A stretch of DNA of 64,000 nucleotides from Hydrogenoanaerobacterium sp032017025 (GCF_032017025.1 NZ_DALZQO010000010.1:37200-101199), one strand, 5' to 3'; positions 8,481-16,517 are shown, numbered from the stretch's first letter. Translations and numbers: made by a program. The notes: generated from the sequence alone by a model not told the origin.

Positions 8481-8822
8481 ATGAAAACATTTTTCGCATT
8501 GCCTGTCAATCTAACTAATATGAGTATCCTGTTTAAGGCTCTTGGAGATGAAACACGCCTTGGTATCCTATGGATGCTCATGAATGAAGATCTGTGCGTG
8601 GGGGATTTAGCAGACCGCATGAGCATGTCAAAATCCTCCATTTCGCATCAGCTAAGAGTTTTACGTTCTGTTCAGCTTGTGAAGCGACGCAGGGCAGGGA
8701 AAAAGATATTTTATGCAATAAAGGATGAGAAGCAAAGAGCGTTTCTCATAAACATATATGGCTCTCAAATCGAAATTAACCAGATAGTATCATCTGGTGA
8801 GGGTTGTACCTCAGACTACTAA
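8481..8822 (+). CDS. ArsR-family transcriptional repressor
   Basis: A 113-residue winged-helix repressor. LFKALGDETRLGIL begins the fold, DLCVGDLADRM is helix 3 with one Cys, and MSKSSISHQLRVLRS is the DNA-reading helix. GKKIFYAIKDE forms the wing. The ribosome site AAGGAAGGGG precedes the ATG. It lies divergent from the CadC-like gene, sharing the palindrome at 8403-8428. Having two ArsR proteins around one pump suggests either two metals or one regulator serving another locus. Confidence 0.85.
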   Translation: MKTFFALPVNLTNMSILFKALGDETRLGILWMLMNEDLCVGDLADRMSMSKSSISHQLRVLRSVQLVKRRRAGKKIFYAIKDEKQRAFLINIYGSQIEINQIVSSGEGCTSDY

Positions 8823-8943
8823 AAATTTGGTTTAGGCTTATTTAAAAGTGCGGTTATTATTGCCTACTCCTATTCCAATGGTGCTTTTTCAGAGACATAA
8901 AAACGGTTGGAGAAAGGTGACATAACTATAGTTAAATAAATAA

Positions 8944-8998
8944 AATTGTGGGCAAACCCGGCTAAAGCCGGGGACGCAAAGCTAAAGGGTCTAAGACG
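8944..8998 (+). ncRNA. c-di-GMP-I (GEMM) riboswitch aptamer, 5' half
   Basis: GGGCAAACC, then the hairpin CCGGC-TAAA-GCCGG, then GGGACGCAAAGC and AGGGTCTAAG match the order and conserved bases of the 5' part of c-di-GMP-I riboswitches. The expected 3' part (a second stem ending in GCC-GGTTRCC to close P1) is not found in the next 250 bases. This looks like a truncated aptamer. Even if complete, the downstream sequence holds no target gene before the terminator at 9232-9275. Confidence 0.6.
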
Positions 8999-9257
8999 TT
9001 TCCGGACGCAAAGCCTGCTCTATCCAGTAGCGGGTAGGCTCTTGCTCACGTTCACGGCTTTTGACGGAATATATAGGCATCTGGATACTTACTTTCGCTT
9101 TACGTTGCCATGGTGAAAGGGGTTCCTTAATGCGTATACGCTGTTTCTTGCCTTTACAGAGGTGTAGATAAAGACGACACAATCCGTCTATGCCGACTTC
9201 TACATATACACTTTCATAATCCTCTACTAAGAAAGTCAGTATTTTGCCAAGGGCAAA
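8991..9257 (-). pseudogene. Remnant reading frame of unknown protein
   Basis: An open frame of about 88 codons between stops, reading KILTFLVEDYESVYVEVG... and ending in RYWIEQALRPETS. It is protein-like in composition (basic, mixed charge) but has no ATG; the only possible start is a TTG at 9182 that removes the first third. It starts inside a terminator-like hairpin. It may be the surviving end of a gene lost when the element inserted or rearranged. I do not recognise the family. Confidence 0.3.
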
Positions 9258-9275
9258 CTACTGACTTTTTTCTTT
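9232..9275 (+). terminator. Strong intrinsic terminator
   Basis: GTCAGTA pairs with TACTGAC, and inside it TTTGCC pairs with GGCAAA, giving a long nested stem followed by TTTTTTCTTTC. Any transcript entering from the riboswitch side would end here. Confidence 0.75.
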
Positions 9276-9371
9276 CGACAAGAAACTGTTCACAACGACG
9301 GAAATTTACAGGGTTTTACAATCCTTTCTTATATACGGTAACTCCAGCTCCATGCTGCCGCTCTCCTCCGC

Positions 9372-9405
9372 TTCTGACATTTTGATTTACCATCAAAATT
9401 CAGAA
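9372..9405 (+). promoter_or_regulatory. Hairpin directly upstream of the sigma-factor ribosome site
   Basis: TTCTGA...TCAGAA encloses ATTTTGAT-TTACC-ATCAAAAT, a perfect inner 8-bp stem. It ends 3 bases before CGGAGG. It could control translation or be a protein-binding operator. Confidence 0.5.
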
Positions 9406-9422
9406 AACGGAGGACAAGCCAT

Positions 9423-9842
9423 ATGGCAGAAAGAAAAGAATATTACATCAAAATTCAGGGGCAGCTCGTCCCTGTCACCGAAGAAATCTATTTGACCTAT
9501 TACCGTATGAAGCGCCGGGAACTGCATCTGGAGGAAAAGGACTCGGCACACGGCGTATTTTATTACAGTGCTCTGGATACGGAGGAAACCACTGGCGAGG
9601 ATGCGATTCCAGACCTCACCTCTCCCCGCGTGGAGGAGGTTGCTGTGGACAAGCTGCTGGCAGAAAAGCTACATCAATGCCTCAAGCAGCTTACCAAAGA
9701 GGAACAGGAGCTTATTTTTATGCTGTTTTTTCAGAATAAAAGTGAGCATGAGGTATCCAAAAAAACAGGAATTGCCCAAAAAACCATTCACAATAGAAAG
9801 GCTCGTATCCTGACTCGTCTAAAAAAACTTATGGAAAAGTAA
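9423..9842 (+). CDS. Sigma-70-like factor of a mobile element
   Basis: A 139-residue protein. The C-terminal 65 residues form a sigma region-4 type helix-turn-helix: LTKEEQELIFMLFF, then SEHEVSKKTGIAQKTIHNRKARILTRLKK. The N-terminal half (VTEEIYLTYYRMKRREL...) is the short conserved segment seen in sigma-like ORFs of Firmicute conjugative and recombinase elements; a full region 2 is not visible. Start ATG 9423 with CGGAGGACAAGCC. It is the first gene of the element and may direct transcription of the downstream toxin and recombinase genes, or regulate excision. Confidence 0.75.
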   Translation: MAERKEYYIKIQGQLVPVTEEIYLTYYRMKRRELHLEEKDSAHGVFYYSALDTEETTGEDAIPDLTSPRVEEVAVDKLLAEKLHQCLKQLTKEEQELIFMLFFQNKSEHEVSKKTGIAQKTIHNRKARILTRLKKLMEK

Positions 9843-10473
9843 AAATAATTTGGCTCAACCCCCCCACGAAACCGGATTAGTAGTGAGGGGGTTTTCTTAT
9901 TCCCCCAAATGCTCTTTGAAAATTGAATATCCGATGACTTGAATACGTTAGCTGACGGGCCCTGAAAGGGAAAAGCGACCCCGGAGGATGCGCCAAGACC
10001 ACCTGTAGGCAGGCAGCAAGAAAAACGAAATCACTCATTTTTCTGTTCGCTCGTTTCTTTCTGCTCCTATCAAAGACGGCCAAATAAGGTGCTAAGCGGT
10101 ACCCATCCGACCGGAAAACAGGCTGTGGCAGCCTGTCTCGCAATAATCCCGTCAGCCTATATTGATACTTCTGTCCAGTCACAGCCCCCCTGACCGGGGG
10201 ATCACGCAATGAGGGCAGCCGGCAGAGATCCTGGCGGGGGTGGAATTCCCATGATGCGGTGAAGCCAGCCGCAGTTCAGGCCGTCGCCTTTGTTGTGCAA
10301 GGCATTGCTTTGCACAGTGCGCTTGGGGAGTAGTGTCGAATTAAGCGCCTTGATTACAGTAAAATGACTTAATGTCAGAAGCGATGGGGATCGCTCTGCC
10401 TTCACAGCGGAGCGGTCCCTATATTTGTGTCATTAAGAAAAAAGAGGATTTCACATCAAGGAGGTGCAAAGTT
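9843..10473. other. 630-base non-coding region with several hairpins
   Basis: No credible gene. It is GC-rich and full of inverted repeats, including ACAGGCTG-TGG-CAGCCTGT (10119-10137) and GTGCAAGGC-ATT-GCTTTGCAC (10295-10315, one wobble pair). A longer AATGAC...GTCATT pairing closes 10364-10432 just before the toxin gene. The density of stems suggests a structured RNA or the element's recombination region. Confidence 0.5.
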
Positions 10474-10860
10474 TTGGACACAATAAAGCAAGAGATCAGC
10501 CGCGGCGATATTTTCTACGCCGATTTAAACCCCGTTGTGGGCTGTGAGCAAGGAGGCATCCGCCCCGTACTTGTCCTGCAAAACAATATCGGAAACCGCC
10601 ACAGCCCCACCACCATCGTCTGTGCCATCACCGGCAGGCCGAAAAAGCCCTTGCCCACTCATACAGCTATTACCGGTGCGGGCAAATTGTCCAGGGAGTC
10701 CTTTGCACTTCTGGAGCAGATACGCACCATTGACCGATTCCGGCTTCAGGGCTTTATCGGCAGGCTGGACGAGCAGGAGATGGAAGAAATCAACCAGGCA
10801 CTTTCTATCAGCGTCGGACTGAGTCCGGCGATTTTTTTATTTGGGAGGGAAACGCCATGA
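10474..10860 (+). CDS. MazF/PemK-family mRNA interferase toxin
   Basis: A 128-residue protein. Typical MazF features are the N-terminal RGDIFYADLNPVVGCEQGGIRPVLVLQN, with the conserved Arg-Gly-Asp and the Gly-rich turn before RPVLV, then TTIVCAITG and SFALLEQIRTIDRFRL. MazF toxins cut single-stranded RNA at short motifs. The start is taken as TTG 10474 because AAGGAGG lies 9 bases upstream; an ATG at 10372 would add 34 unrelated residues. No MazE-like antitoxin precedes it. A 52-residue ORF overlaps its stop by four bases (ATGA). Its role in the element may be maintenance by addiction. Confidence 0.8.
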   Translation: MDTIKQEISRGDIFYADLNPVVGCEQGGIRPVLVLQNNIGNRHSPTTIVCAITGRPKKPLPTHTAITGAGKLSRESFALLEQIRTIDRFRLQGFIGRLDEQEMEEINQALSISVGLSPAIFLFGRETP

Positions 10861-11015
10861 CAAACACCCAGGTAACCGATAACCTTATGTTCGTTGCCGC
10901 CCTGCAGCAGCTCGTGCAGCTTGCGGCCGCCAAGGGCATGACGGAGTCGGAAATCGAAAAGGTCAAAAAGGACTTGGAACGCAGGCTGCGGCCCACCATT
11001 ATCGCCCCTTGCTGA
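10857..11015 (+). CDS. Small 52-residue protein overlapping the toxin gene
   Basis: Starts at ATG 10857, sharing ATGA with the end of the mazF-like gene, which implies translational coupling. The sequence is MTNTQVTDNLMFVAAL..., ending RRLRPTIIAPC. The middle and C-terminal part (MTESEIEKVKKDLERRL) resembles a SHOCT-type short helical oligomerisation motif. Not recognised as a MazE antitoxin: no AbrB or ribbon-helix-helix pattern. Its tight coupling makes an antitoxin or modulator role worth considering. It is followed by the recombinase genes after 91 bases. Confidence 0.6.
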   Translation: MTNTQVTDNLMFVAALQQLVQLAAAKGMTESEIEKVKKDLERRLRPTIIAPC

Positions 11016-11106
11016 CCCCTGTCTTGTTTTCTGTTTGTTTTCAATGATTCAGTAGCTATGTGCAGGGAGGTGTGGTAGTGTATGTCGTTGAAAGGAGGGG
11101 AAAAAG

Positions 11107-12687
11107 ATGTATAACCCTAATTTAGCATCGGCGGAACCGCCGAAAATCACTGTCATATCAGCAAGAAAGCCAGAAATCGCAAAGCTCCGCGTGGCGGCAT
11201 ACGCTCGTGTGAGCAGTGACTCCGATGACCAGCAGAACTCCTACATCGCACAGGTGGATTACTACACCAGGCACATCGCGAACCATGAAGGCTGGGAGTT
11301 GGCAGACATCTATGCCGACGAAGGCATTACCGGCCTTGTGGCAAGCAAGCGGGATGATTTCAACCGCATGATACAGGACTGCAGGGATGGGAAAATCGAC
11401 CGCGTCCTCGTTAAATCTATATCCCGCTTTGCGAGGAACACAAAGGAGTATATCCAGTATGTGAGGGAGCTCCTCCGGCTTGGCATCTCCATCCGCTTTG
11501 AGAAGGAGAACATCGATACCGGCAAGATGACATCGGAGCAGATTGCCACCATCTACGGCGCCTTTTCACAAATGGAATCACAAAACCACTCGAACAATAT
11601 GCGGATCAGCGTCCGCATTCGAATGGAAAAGGGCGACTACGTTTCACCGGCCACCCCCTACGGCTACAAGCTGGAGGAACGCACCTTGGTGGTCATCTCT
11701 GAGCAGGCCGAGGTGGTTCGGCGCATTTTTACCGCCTACCTGAGTGGTCAGGGAAAAAATGATATCGCAGACGAGTTGAACAGGATGGGCCTCCCCCGCA
11801 CAAAGGGGCGAACAATCTGGCACCCAAGCACAGTGGCATATATCCTCACCAACATCTCCTACACCGGGGATATGGTCTGGCAAAAGAGCTTCGCCACCAA
11901 CGACATCCCATTCCGGCAGGTGCGGAATAAAGGAGAAAAGCCCAAATATTTCGTGGAGAACTGCCATCAGCCGATTGTCTCCAAGGATGAATTCCAGCGG
12001 GTGCAGACGCTTCTGGAAACTCGCAGGGCACAGATAGCGGATACGGTTTCCTCCACACTGCTGACGAAAAAACTCCACTGCGGAAACTGCGGTACCCTGT
12101 TCCGAAGGAAAATCGTCAATGAAAAGGTCTACTGGATTTGCCGGAGGCATGACAGCCACAAAGACCTTTGCCCGATCTCTCAAGTACCGGAGGAACAGAT
12201 TGTCGCAGGGGTTCTCCGAATGTACCACAAGATGAAAAGACACCGTGAGCAAATCCTGTCACCACTCTTAAATCAGCTCACCGATCTGAGGGAAAAGGAA
12301 CTTCGCTCCAATCGCAAGATAAACGATATTGATAAAGAAATAGCGCAGTTAACCGAGCAGAATCTCGTTCTTGTTCGACTCAAGTCGAAGGGATACGTAG
12401 ATTCTGCTCTTTATTTATCCCAAACCGGCGAAATCGACTTCAAGCTCCGGGAACTGCGCCGTCTGCGCCGCCGTATCATGGAAACCACCGGTGAGGACAG
12501 GCAGATTAAAGCCACGGAAGCGATGCTGGATTATCTGGAGTCCAGCCCCGAACACTTAGGGGAGCTCAACGAGGAACTGTTTGAAACGCTGGTGGAGAAG
12601 ATCACCATCTCCTCGGAAACCGAGATGAACCTCACCCTTTACAACGGGCTGACACTGAAGGAAACCATGGAAAGGACGGTGCGGTAA
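11107..12687 (+). CDS. Large serine recombinase 1
   Basis: A 526-residue site-specific recombinase. N-terminal resolvase domain with the catalytic serine in AYARVSS (Ser36), followed by SRFARNTKEY and MESQNHSNN. Then a recombinase domain (PYGYKLEE...NRMGLPRTKG), a zinc ribbon with CGNCG (about residue 327) and a second Cys pair around CRRHDSHKDLC, and a C-terminal coiled coil with leucine-rich spacing. Such enzymes move elements by attP/attB exchange through a serine-DNA link. Start ATG 11107 with AAAGGAGGGG. First of three contiguous recombinase genes; the next begins 2 bases after its stop. Confidence 0.92.
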   Translation: MYNPNLASAEPPKITVISARKPEIAKLRVAAYARVSSDSDDQQNSYIAQVDYYTRHIANHEGWELADIYADEGITGLVASKRDDFNRMIQDCRDGKIDRVLVKSISRFARNTKEYIQYVRELLRLGISIRFEKENIDTGKMTSEQIATIYGAFSQMESQNHSNNMRISVRIRMEKGDYVSPATPYGYKLEERTLVVISEQAEVVRRIFTAYLSGQGKNDIADELNRMGLPRTKGRTIWHPSTVAYILTNISYTGDMVWQKSFATNDIPFRQVRNKGEKPKYFVENCHQPIVSKDEFQRVQTLLETRRAQIADTVSSTLLTKKLHCGNCGTLFRRKIVNEKVYWICRRHDSHKDLCPISQVPEEQIVAGVLRMYHKMKRHREQILSPLLNQLTDLREKELRSNRKINDIDKEIAQLTEQNLVLVRLKSKGYVDSALYLSQTGEIDFKLRELRRLRRRIMETTGEDRQIKATEAMLDYLESSPEHLGELNEELFETLVEKITISSETEMNLTLYNGLTLKETMERTVR

Positions 12688-12688
12688 C

Positions 12689-13582
12689 ATGGCATGGCAG
12701 AGAAAAATCCCCTTCGGCTATGTGATGAAAAACGGCGAAATCTTGTGCTGCCCCACGGAGTCGGCAGCCGTCAAAGAGATTTTCAGGCTTTACTCCGAGG
12801 GAATGGCCTACAGCAAGATTGCTGACGAGATGATGCTCCGGGGCATCCCCTATCACAAGCACACCAACCAGTGGAATAAGCACATGGTCAAGCGCATCCT
12901 CGAAAATGAACGCTACCTCGGAGAAAGGGAGTACCCGCCGATCATCGAATCGGAAACCTTTATGCATATCCAGCTTATCAGGGGAGATAAAAACACCTAC
13001 ACCCCCTGCCCGGACTACATCAAGCCCATCCGTGAAAAGGCGGTGTGCGGTGTGTGTGGCGGTAGGATGGTCCGGGATACAAGAGCATCAAGCAAGGTTC
13101 GCTGGTACTGTCAGACGGAAGGCTGTGCCAACCGCCGCTACATAGAGGACGAGGATACCCACACCGCCCTGACAGGACGGTTGAACGCACTGGCTCAGAA
13201 CCCCGACCTCTTTGTCTGGCCCCTCCCACAGCAGGCTGGAGAGCTGACGCTGGAGGCGGCCCGCATCCAGAATGAGGTGGTCCGAGAACTGAACAAAGCG
13301 GAGCCGGGTGTAGAATACACCAAAATGCTGATACTGGCCTGCGCCGCCGAAAAATATAGCGGACTGCCCGATTATACCCCTTATCACCAAATGCAGATAC
13401 TGAGGGAGAGAATCACAGACCGCCCGATGGACGATGAGCTCCGCAATGAAATCCTCAGAACCGCCATACAGGAAATCCGGTTTACAGGCGGCGGTCTGGA
13501 ACTGCGGCTCATCAACGGAAAAACCCTTGAAGCGAATGGAAAGGAGATTGGAAAATGCCTGCGACAGCAACAAGGAAAATAA
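12689..13582 (+). CDS. Recombinase-domain protein lacking the catalytic domain
   Basis: A 297-residue protein that begins directly in the recombinase DNA-binding domain (IPFGYVMKNGE...AYSKIADEMMLRGI), followed by a zinc ribbon (CGVCGG...CQTEGC) and a C-terminal helical region. No resolvase domain and no RVS serine are present, and no coding potential for them lies upstream because recombinase 1 ends 2 bases before. It is therefore probably an accessory DNA-binding subunit that pairs with recombinase 1 or 3, rather than an active enzyme. It overlaps recombinase 3 by 28 bases. Full-length conserved reading frame argues against decay. Confidence 0.85.
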   Translation: MAWQRKIPFGYVMKNGEILCCPTESAAVKEIFRLYSEGMAYSKIADEMMLRGIPYHKHTNQWNKHMVKRILENERYLGEREYPPIIESETFMHIQLIRGDKNTYTPCPDYIKPIREKAVCGVCGGRMVRDTRASSKVRWYCQTEGCANRRYIEDEDTHTALTGRLNALAQNPDLFVWPLPQQAGELTLEAARIQNEVVRELNKAEPGVEYTKMLILACAAEKYSGLPDYTPYHQMQILRERITDRPMDDELRNEILRTAIQEIRFTGGGLELRLINGKTLEANGKEIGKCLRQQQGK

Positions 13583-15174
13583 CGGTTATCCCCGCCGATC
13601 CGATATACGCCCAAAAGGATATCCGCAAAAAAGCCCTGCGTGTGGCGCCTTACTGCCGTGTTTCCACCAACTCCGAGGAACAGCTCGACAGCTATCAGGC
13701 GCAGATTGAATACTACACGGAAAGAATCGCCGCCCAGCCCGAATGGACCATGGTGGATATGTTCGCGGACGAAGGCAAAAGTGCCACCTCCACCAAAAAG
13801 CGCAAGGATTTCCTGCGGATGATCAAAGCCTGTGAAAAAGGCAAGGTGGATCTTGTCATCACCAAATCAGTATCCCGATTCTGCCGGAATACGCTGGACG
13901 GTCTCGATTATGTCCGCAAGCTCAAGCGTATGGGCGTCGGGGTTTTCTTCGAAAAGGAGAATGTCAACACCCTCTACATGGACAACGAGATGATCCTCAC
14001 CTTCATGATGAGCCAGGCGCAGGCCGAGAGCGAGTCCATGAGCGGCAATATCCGCTGGGGCCACCGAAAAAACTTTAAGGACGGCAAGGTCTACTACCAC
14101 TATGCGGGGTTCCTCGGCTACCGCAAGGGTAAGGACGGTTTGCCGGAAATTGACCCGGAGGAAGCGGAAATCGTCCGCAGGGTTTTCTCCCGATATCTGG
14201 TCGGGCACAGCGTCGCCAAAATCATCGCTGACCTTGAGGCAGATGGCATCAAAACATTGAGAGGCAAGGAGAAATGGAATGACGGCGTCATCCGCGGCAT
14301 GCTTAAAAACGAAAAATACATCGGGGACGCCCTGCTACAAAAGACCTTCATTGCTGACCTTTTCACCCGCCAGTCCAAGAAGAATAACGGAGAGCTTCCC
14401 CAATATTATGTCGAGAACTGCCATCCCGCCATCATCGACAAGCTGACCTTCCAGCGGGTGCAGGAGGAAATGGCCCGCCGTTCCAGCCTGAGAAAGGTCA
14501 GCGCAAACGCTAAAACCGAGCTTGCCAAATACAGCGGCAAGTATGTGCTGACCGAACTTTTATCCTGCGGGAACTGCGGAAGCCCCTACCGCCGTGTCAC
14601 ATGGACGAGGCCGGAGGGCAAGAAAATCGTCTGGCGGTGCATCAACCGGCTGGAAAACGGTAAAAAGTTCTGCAAGGATTCCCCTACGCTGGAAGAAGGC
14701 CGAATCCACGCCGCCGTGGTCTCCGCCATGAACGAAATGTTCAGCCTGAAAACCATGAAATCTCTGCTGCAGGACAGCATCCTGTCCGCCCTTTCAGGGA
14801 ACAGCGGAGAAACAAGCATCGCAGCCATCGACAGCAGGCTGTCGGAGCTGCGGGCACGGCAATATGAGCTCCTCCAATTCGCCGCGTCTGTGGGCGCAGA
14901 CTCCACCCAATACGATGAGGATTTGAACGAAGTCAGCATGGAGTTTTCCGCACTGGTCTCAAAACGCAGCGAGCTGGAAAAAAACCAGCAGGGCATCGCA
15001 CAGGCAGACAAACGAGCCAAGCAGATCGCCGCGGAGCTGGACAAAGTAGACACAGGAATCACCTGCTTTGACGAACTGACGGTGCGGCAGCTCATCGGCG
15101 CCATCAAAGTGCTGGATGAAGATAAACTGCTTATCCGTTTCAAGGATGGAACGGAAATCGAGCAGATCATGTAA
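13555..15174 (+). CDS. Large serine recombinase 2 (third gene of the trio)
   Basis: A 539-residue serine recombinase. The catalytic serine is in PYCRVST (Ser37), followed by SRFCRNTLDG and QAESESMSGN. Recombinase domain (FLGYRKGKDG...LEADGIKTLRG), zinc ribbon with CGNCGSPYRR and a second Cys-containing segment, then a long coiled coil and C-terminal DELTVRQLIGAIKVL. Start ATG 13555 with AAAGGAGA; the reading frame overlaps the previous gene by 28 bases. Together with recombinases 1 and 2 it should mediate excision and integration of the element. It differs enough from recombinase 1 to bind different DNA or form a heteromer. Confidence 0.92.
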   Translation: MPATATRKITVIPADPIYAQKDIRKKALRVAPYCRVSTNSEEQLDSYQAQIEYYTERIAAQPEWTMVDMFADEGKSATSTKKRKDFLRMIKACEKGKVDLVITKSVSRFCRNTLDGLDYVRKLKRMGVGVFFEKENVNTLYMDNEMILTFMMSQAQAESESMSGNIRWGHRKNFKDGKVYYHYAGFLGYRKGKDGLPEIDPEEAEIVRRVFSRYLVGHSVAKIIADLEADGIKTLRGKEKWNDGVIRGMLKNEKYIGDALLQKTFIADLFTRQSKKNNGELPQYYVENCHPAIIDKLTFQRVQEEMARRSSLRKVSANAKTELAKYSGKYVLTELLSCGNCGSPYRRVTWTRPEGKKIVWRCINRLENGKKFCKDSPTLEEGRIHAAVVSAMNEMFSLKTMKSLLQDSILSALSGNSGETSIAAIDSRLSELRARQYELLQFAASVGADSTQYDEDLNEVSMEFSALVSKRSELEKNQQGIAQADKRAKQIAAELDKVDTGITCFDELTVRQLIGAIKVLDEDKLLIRFKDGTEIEQIM

Positions 15175-15188
15175 CGGAGGGACCGACC

Positions 15189-15929
15189 ATGATTTATATT
15201 ACAGGAGACACCCATGGTAATTTCCGCAGATTTGAAAAGGAATACTTTCCTGCAGGGCAGAGCCTGTGCCGGGATGATTATATTATTGTCTGCGGCGATT
15301 TTGGGATATGGGATGAAACACCCCAATCGAACCGGGATCTGGACTGGCTGAACAATCAGCCGTTCACCACGCTGTTTATAGACGGCAACCACGAAAACTT
15401 TGACCTGCTGAACCGTTTTCCGACCATGAAATGGAAGGGCGGCGATGTCCATCAGGTGCGGGAGCATATCCTGCACTTGATGCGCGGGCAGGTCTTTGAG
15501 ATCGGCGGGATGACCTTTTTTACAATGGGCGGCGCTGCCTCCCACGATATCAGCGCAGGCATACTGGAGCCGGACGATCCCGACTTCCTGTATCGCAAGC
15601 AGGTACTGGACAGACACAGAGCGCTGTACCGTATCAACCATATTTCATGGTGGAAAGAGGAACTGCCCTGCGATGAGGAATACGAAACGGCCCTGAAGAA
15701 TCTGGAGAACGCCGGCTGGCATGTGGACTGCATCCTGACCCACTGCGCTCCCGACAGCATTGCGGCACAGGTATGCCATCCCTACAAGCCGGACCGTCTG
15801 ACCGGTTTCTTGGAAACGGTCAAACGCCGGTGCAGCTTCGACTATTGGTTTTTCGGGCACCACCATGACAACCGCACCATTGAGGGACGATTCATTCTGC
15901 AATGGGAGCAGATGGTGGAAATACAATGA
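15189..15929 (+). CDS. Calcineurin-like metallophosphoesterase
   Basis: A 246-residue two-metal phosphoesterase. The signature blocks are all present: GDTHG (about residue 6), CGDFGIWD, DGNHENFD, then a LTHCAPD histidine and FGHHHDN near the C-terminus. It is complete and cytoplasmic. It is encoded 14 bases after the recombinase trio with its own GGAGGG site, so it belongs to the element. Substrate is unknown; such proteins on mobile elements could act on nucleic-acid ends, nucleotides or protein phosphate. Placement inside the recombinase operon is notable because phosphoesterases are not usual partners of serine integrases. Confidence 0.85.
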   Translation: MIYITGDTHGNFRRFEKEYFPAGQSLCRDDYIIVCGDFGIWDETPQSNRDLDWLNNQPFTTLFIDGNHENFDLLNRFPTMKWKGGDVHQVREHILHLMRGQVFEIGGMTFFTMGGAASHDISAGILEPDDPDFLYRKQVLDRHRALYRINHISWWKEELPCDEEYETALKNLENAGWHVDCILTHCAPDSIAAQVCHPYKPDRLTGFLETVKRRCSFDYWFFGHHHDNRTIEGRFILQWEQMVEIQ

Positions 15930-15952
15930 GGAAACATATGGAGGAAAAGAGT

Positions 15953-16210
15953 ATGATGCCGAGAGAAGCGATTGCCAAGACTGAAAGCCTCTGGTACGAG
16001 GGGAAATCCCCACAGGAAATTGTGGAGTTTCAATTATATGAAGATCGGCTGTGCATGCCTCTGGAGCTTTATCAGGAAGCGGTGGAGAAAGTGCTGGGCC
16101 GACCCGTGTTCACCCATGAATACAAAGAGCCTGAAAAGCTGATAGCCGAATATGAGGCTGTCAAGGCTGCGGACGGCAGCCAATCAAAACAGGGCCATGA
16201 GATGGCCTGA
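15953..16210 (+). CDS. Small protein of unknown function (element-borne)
   Basis: An acidic 85-residue protein, MMPREAIAKTESLWYEGKS..., with predicted helices and no motif I recognise. ATG 15953 is chosen because GGAGGA lies 7 bases upstream. An in-frame ATG at 15926 overlaps the phosphoesterase stop and would add nine residues. It lies between the phosphoesterase and the DUF4314 gene in what looks like one transcription unit. Confidence 0.6.
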   Translation: MMPREAIAKTESLWYEGKSPQEIVEFQLYEDRLCMPLELYQEAVEKVLGRPVFTHEYKEPEKLIAEYEAVKAADGSQSKQGHEMA

Positions 16211-16224
16211 TAGGAGGAATCGTG

Positions 16225-16505
16225 ATGTTTATGGACCACAAGCAGGTACAACGTATCAAGGAGCAATACCCGCAGGGAACCCGCATCCGTTTGATTGGAA
16301 TGGATGACCCCTATGCCCCCATTCTGCCCGGTACGGAGGGAACGGTGATGTTGTGGATGACATTGGAACGCTTCACTGTACATTTGACAATGGGCGCACT
16401 CTCGGCGTCATTCCAGGCGAGGACAGCTTTTCCGTGATCTCGCGCCCGGAAAAAACCGAACTGCAGGAAAGTGAATCCGAGCAGTTCGGCATGAAGATGG
16501 AATGA
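16225..16505 (+). pseudogene. DUF4314-like gene with a frameshift
   Basis: The first frame reads MFMDHKQVQRIKEQYPQGTRIRLIGMDDPYAPILPGTEGTV and then becomes unrelated, ending at 16437. If the frame changes at about 16347, the protein continues as DVVDDIGTLHCTFDNGRTLGVIPGEDSF and on to a stop at 16505, which is the expected DUF4314 pattern. One base, probably a G in a GGTGGAT context, appears to be missing. This may be a true pseudogene, a sequencing error or recoding; no classical slippery heptamer is visible. Ribosome site GGAGGA precedes the ATG. Confidence 0.75.
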
Positions 16506-16517
16506 GGGTAAAGTAAA

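Larger units (their letters stand above)
8823..9422. other. 600-base intergenic region at the left edge of the mobile element
   Basis: Contains the c-di-GMP-I-like aptamer half, the remnant reading frame on the minus strand, a strong terminator hairpin at 9232-9275 and a hairpin before the sigma-factor gene. No complete gene is supported. This is the likely left junction of the element. Confidence 0.5.

Noticed and set aside
9001..9060. GTAGCGGG match to the 3' part of the c-di-GMP-I aptamer
   Set aside because: Short match inside a protein-like frame with no P1 closing strand, so probably chance.
11644..12252. 202-residue minus-strand frame
   Set aside because: Antisense to recombinase 1, which has clear domains and motifs.
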